Assembly: GCF_040567655.1 (NCBI RefSeq)
Contig: NZ_JBEXAC010000002.1
Location: 2,692,906-2,756,905 of the forward strand
Reading direction: 5' to 3'
DNA length: 64,000 nucleotides
Origin: Chitinophaga sp. H8
GTDB lineage: Bacteria; Bacteroidota; Bacteroidia; Chitinophagales; Chitinophagaceae
The notes under the pieces were generated by a model that was given only the letters and a program-made list of their open reading frames with translations, was not told the origin of the DNA and made no database searches. Every line of letters starts with the position of its first letter. Position 1 is the stretch's first letter. Below, in pieces: positions 63,525 through 64,000 of this stretch. The position numbers were made by a program, and so were the translations under genes.

Positions 63525-64000
63525 ATGATTATCAAAGTTAATGTACCTGATAGAATGCTTGGAGAATGGGAAGTAAAGAGTGTTGGTGAAGAAAAATACT
63601 TGTATCGCCATCAAAATGATGCTTCAAAGCTGATTGCAAAAACAGATGAACCTATAAGTGAAGACAGTATTAAATTTATTCAACAGGCTTATGGGGATGT
63701 ATTTGTTGCCGGACTTGGGCTTGGCCAGATGGTGAAAGCTCTGATCGAAAAAAACGAAGTCGAAACAATAACGATAATAGAAAAGGATGTTGAACTAATT
63801 GAATTGGTAGGCAAATATCTGGAATCAGTTTCACTAAAAGTAAAGTGTATCCATGCAGAGGCATTAACCTATGTAGACCGGAGTTTTTATGACTTTATTT
63901 GGTTTGACATATGGGAGGAGGTTAAGGCGGAGAACTGTAAGCAAATAGAACGTTTAAAATCTCATTACTGGAAAAAAGCAGAAGAAATATTTTTCAATAA
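63525..64000 (+). CDS. methyltransferase-like / spermidine-synthase-like protein, 3' truncated
   Basis: The frame from ATG 63525 stays open to the window edge (about 158 residues seen). It has a Rossmann SAM-type fold: VFVAGLGLGQMVKALIE as glycine-rich motif I, TIIEKDVELIELV as the acidic motif II, and YDFIWFDIWEEV near strand 4, similar to spermidine-synthase-like and other SAM-dependent enzymes. It follows the MG2 gene by 16 bp, so co-transcription is probable. Substrate cannot be told; it belongs to the element cargo. Confidence 0.65.
   Translation, partial: MIIKVNVPDRMLGEWEVKSVGEEKYLYRHQNDASKLIAKTDEPISEDSIKFIQQAYGDVFVAGLGLGQMVKALIEKNEVETITIIEKDVELIELVGKYLESVSLKVKCIHAEALTYVDRSFYDFIWFDIWEEVKAENCKQIERLKSHYWKKAEEIFFN

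Larger units (their letters stand above)
50408..64000. mobile_element. integrated element at tRNA-Gln, right end beyond the window
   Basis: A large serine recombinase with two partner genes lies directly beside an intact tRNA-Gln, and everything to the right differs from the left: I saw no heptamer repeat arrays, and most gene neighbours are typical cargo (hybrid kinase, UbiA, translesion polymerases, unknowns). No conjugation, relaxase or replication gene is visible within the 13.6 kb present. The exact left boundary is not fixed; it lies within the tRNA 3' half or its terminator. The second boundary is outside. Confidence 0.65.

Overview
The window reads as chromosome of a Bacteroidota member, most likely Chitinophagaceae (Chitinophaga or a close relative). 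The support is direct: many intergenic regions carry the Bacteroidota promoter pair TTTG-N19-TAnnTTTG, ribosome binding sites are mostly weak, and the gene set is typical of the phylum (TamL lipoprotein, a type IX secretion plug protein, DUF4254 next to a family 9 glycosyltransferase, DUF4397, DUF1080, a PafA-type phosphatase, TAnnTTTG-driven bS21). The species assignment is inference.

Positions 1-28100 are ordinary core chromosome. In order: a 5'-truncated PafA-like phosphatase, a crotonase, a secreted protein, a small secreted protein, a TPR protein, a phosphosulfolactate-synthase-like enzyme, aroE, a methyltransferase, truB, tamL, a TrmH-type rRNA methyltransferase, an FtsX-type permease, a type IX plug protein, NDH-2, a Tat-exported Gfo/Idh/MocA oxidoreductase with a DUF1080 hydrolase, fsa, the SRP RNA gene, a MacB/FtsX-type permease, GH16, a nitronate monooxygenase-like protein, riboflavin synthase, rpsU, a XerC/D recombinase and hpf. 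Intergenic spaces carry a family of repeats built from 7-nt units (TTAGCTN and NNGAGCT types), often as two arms facing each other.

Positions 28100-43605 hold the information-processing cluster: tRNA-Thr, tRNA-Tyr, tRNA-Gly, tRNA-Thr, a degenerate fifth tRNA-like element, tuf, tRNA-Trp, secE, nusG, rplK, rplA, rplJ, rplL, rpoB, rpoC. Two features stand out: a secreted transglutaminase-like gene sits between nusG and rplK, and heptamer repeats have entered the rplJ-rplL and rpoB-rpoC spacers. Positions 43606-50330 hold envelope genes (DUF4397 lipoprotein, glycerophosphodiesterase, OmpH-like lipoprotein, amino acid permease, DUF4254, GT9) and a roughly 620-bp stretch without a gene that ends in an orphan terminator.

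From tRNA-Gln (50334) to the right edge the DNA looks like an integrated element whose far end lies outside the window. A large serine recombinase reads convergently into the tRNA and its frame closes in antisense tRNA sequence. Upstream of it are a short recombinase paralog that has lost the catalytic serine and a 52-residue protein. These face an unknown 231-residue protein across nested perfect inverted repeats. Cargo follows: a proteasome-like Ntn-hydrolase candidate, a membrane hybrid histidine kinase, a UbiA-family enzyme with an altered first Asp-rich motif, a 56-residue protein, a translesion cassette (DinB plus a second DnaE with a degenerate PHP domain) behind a palindromic operator candidate, an MG2-domain secreted protein and a truncated methyltransferase-like gene. 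I saw no heptamer repeat arrays inside this element, which agrees with a foreign origin.
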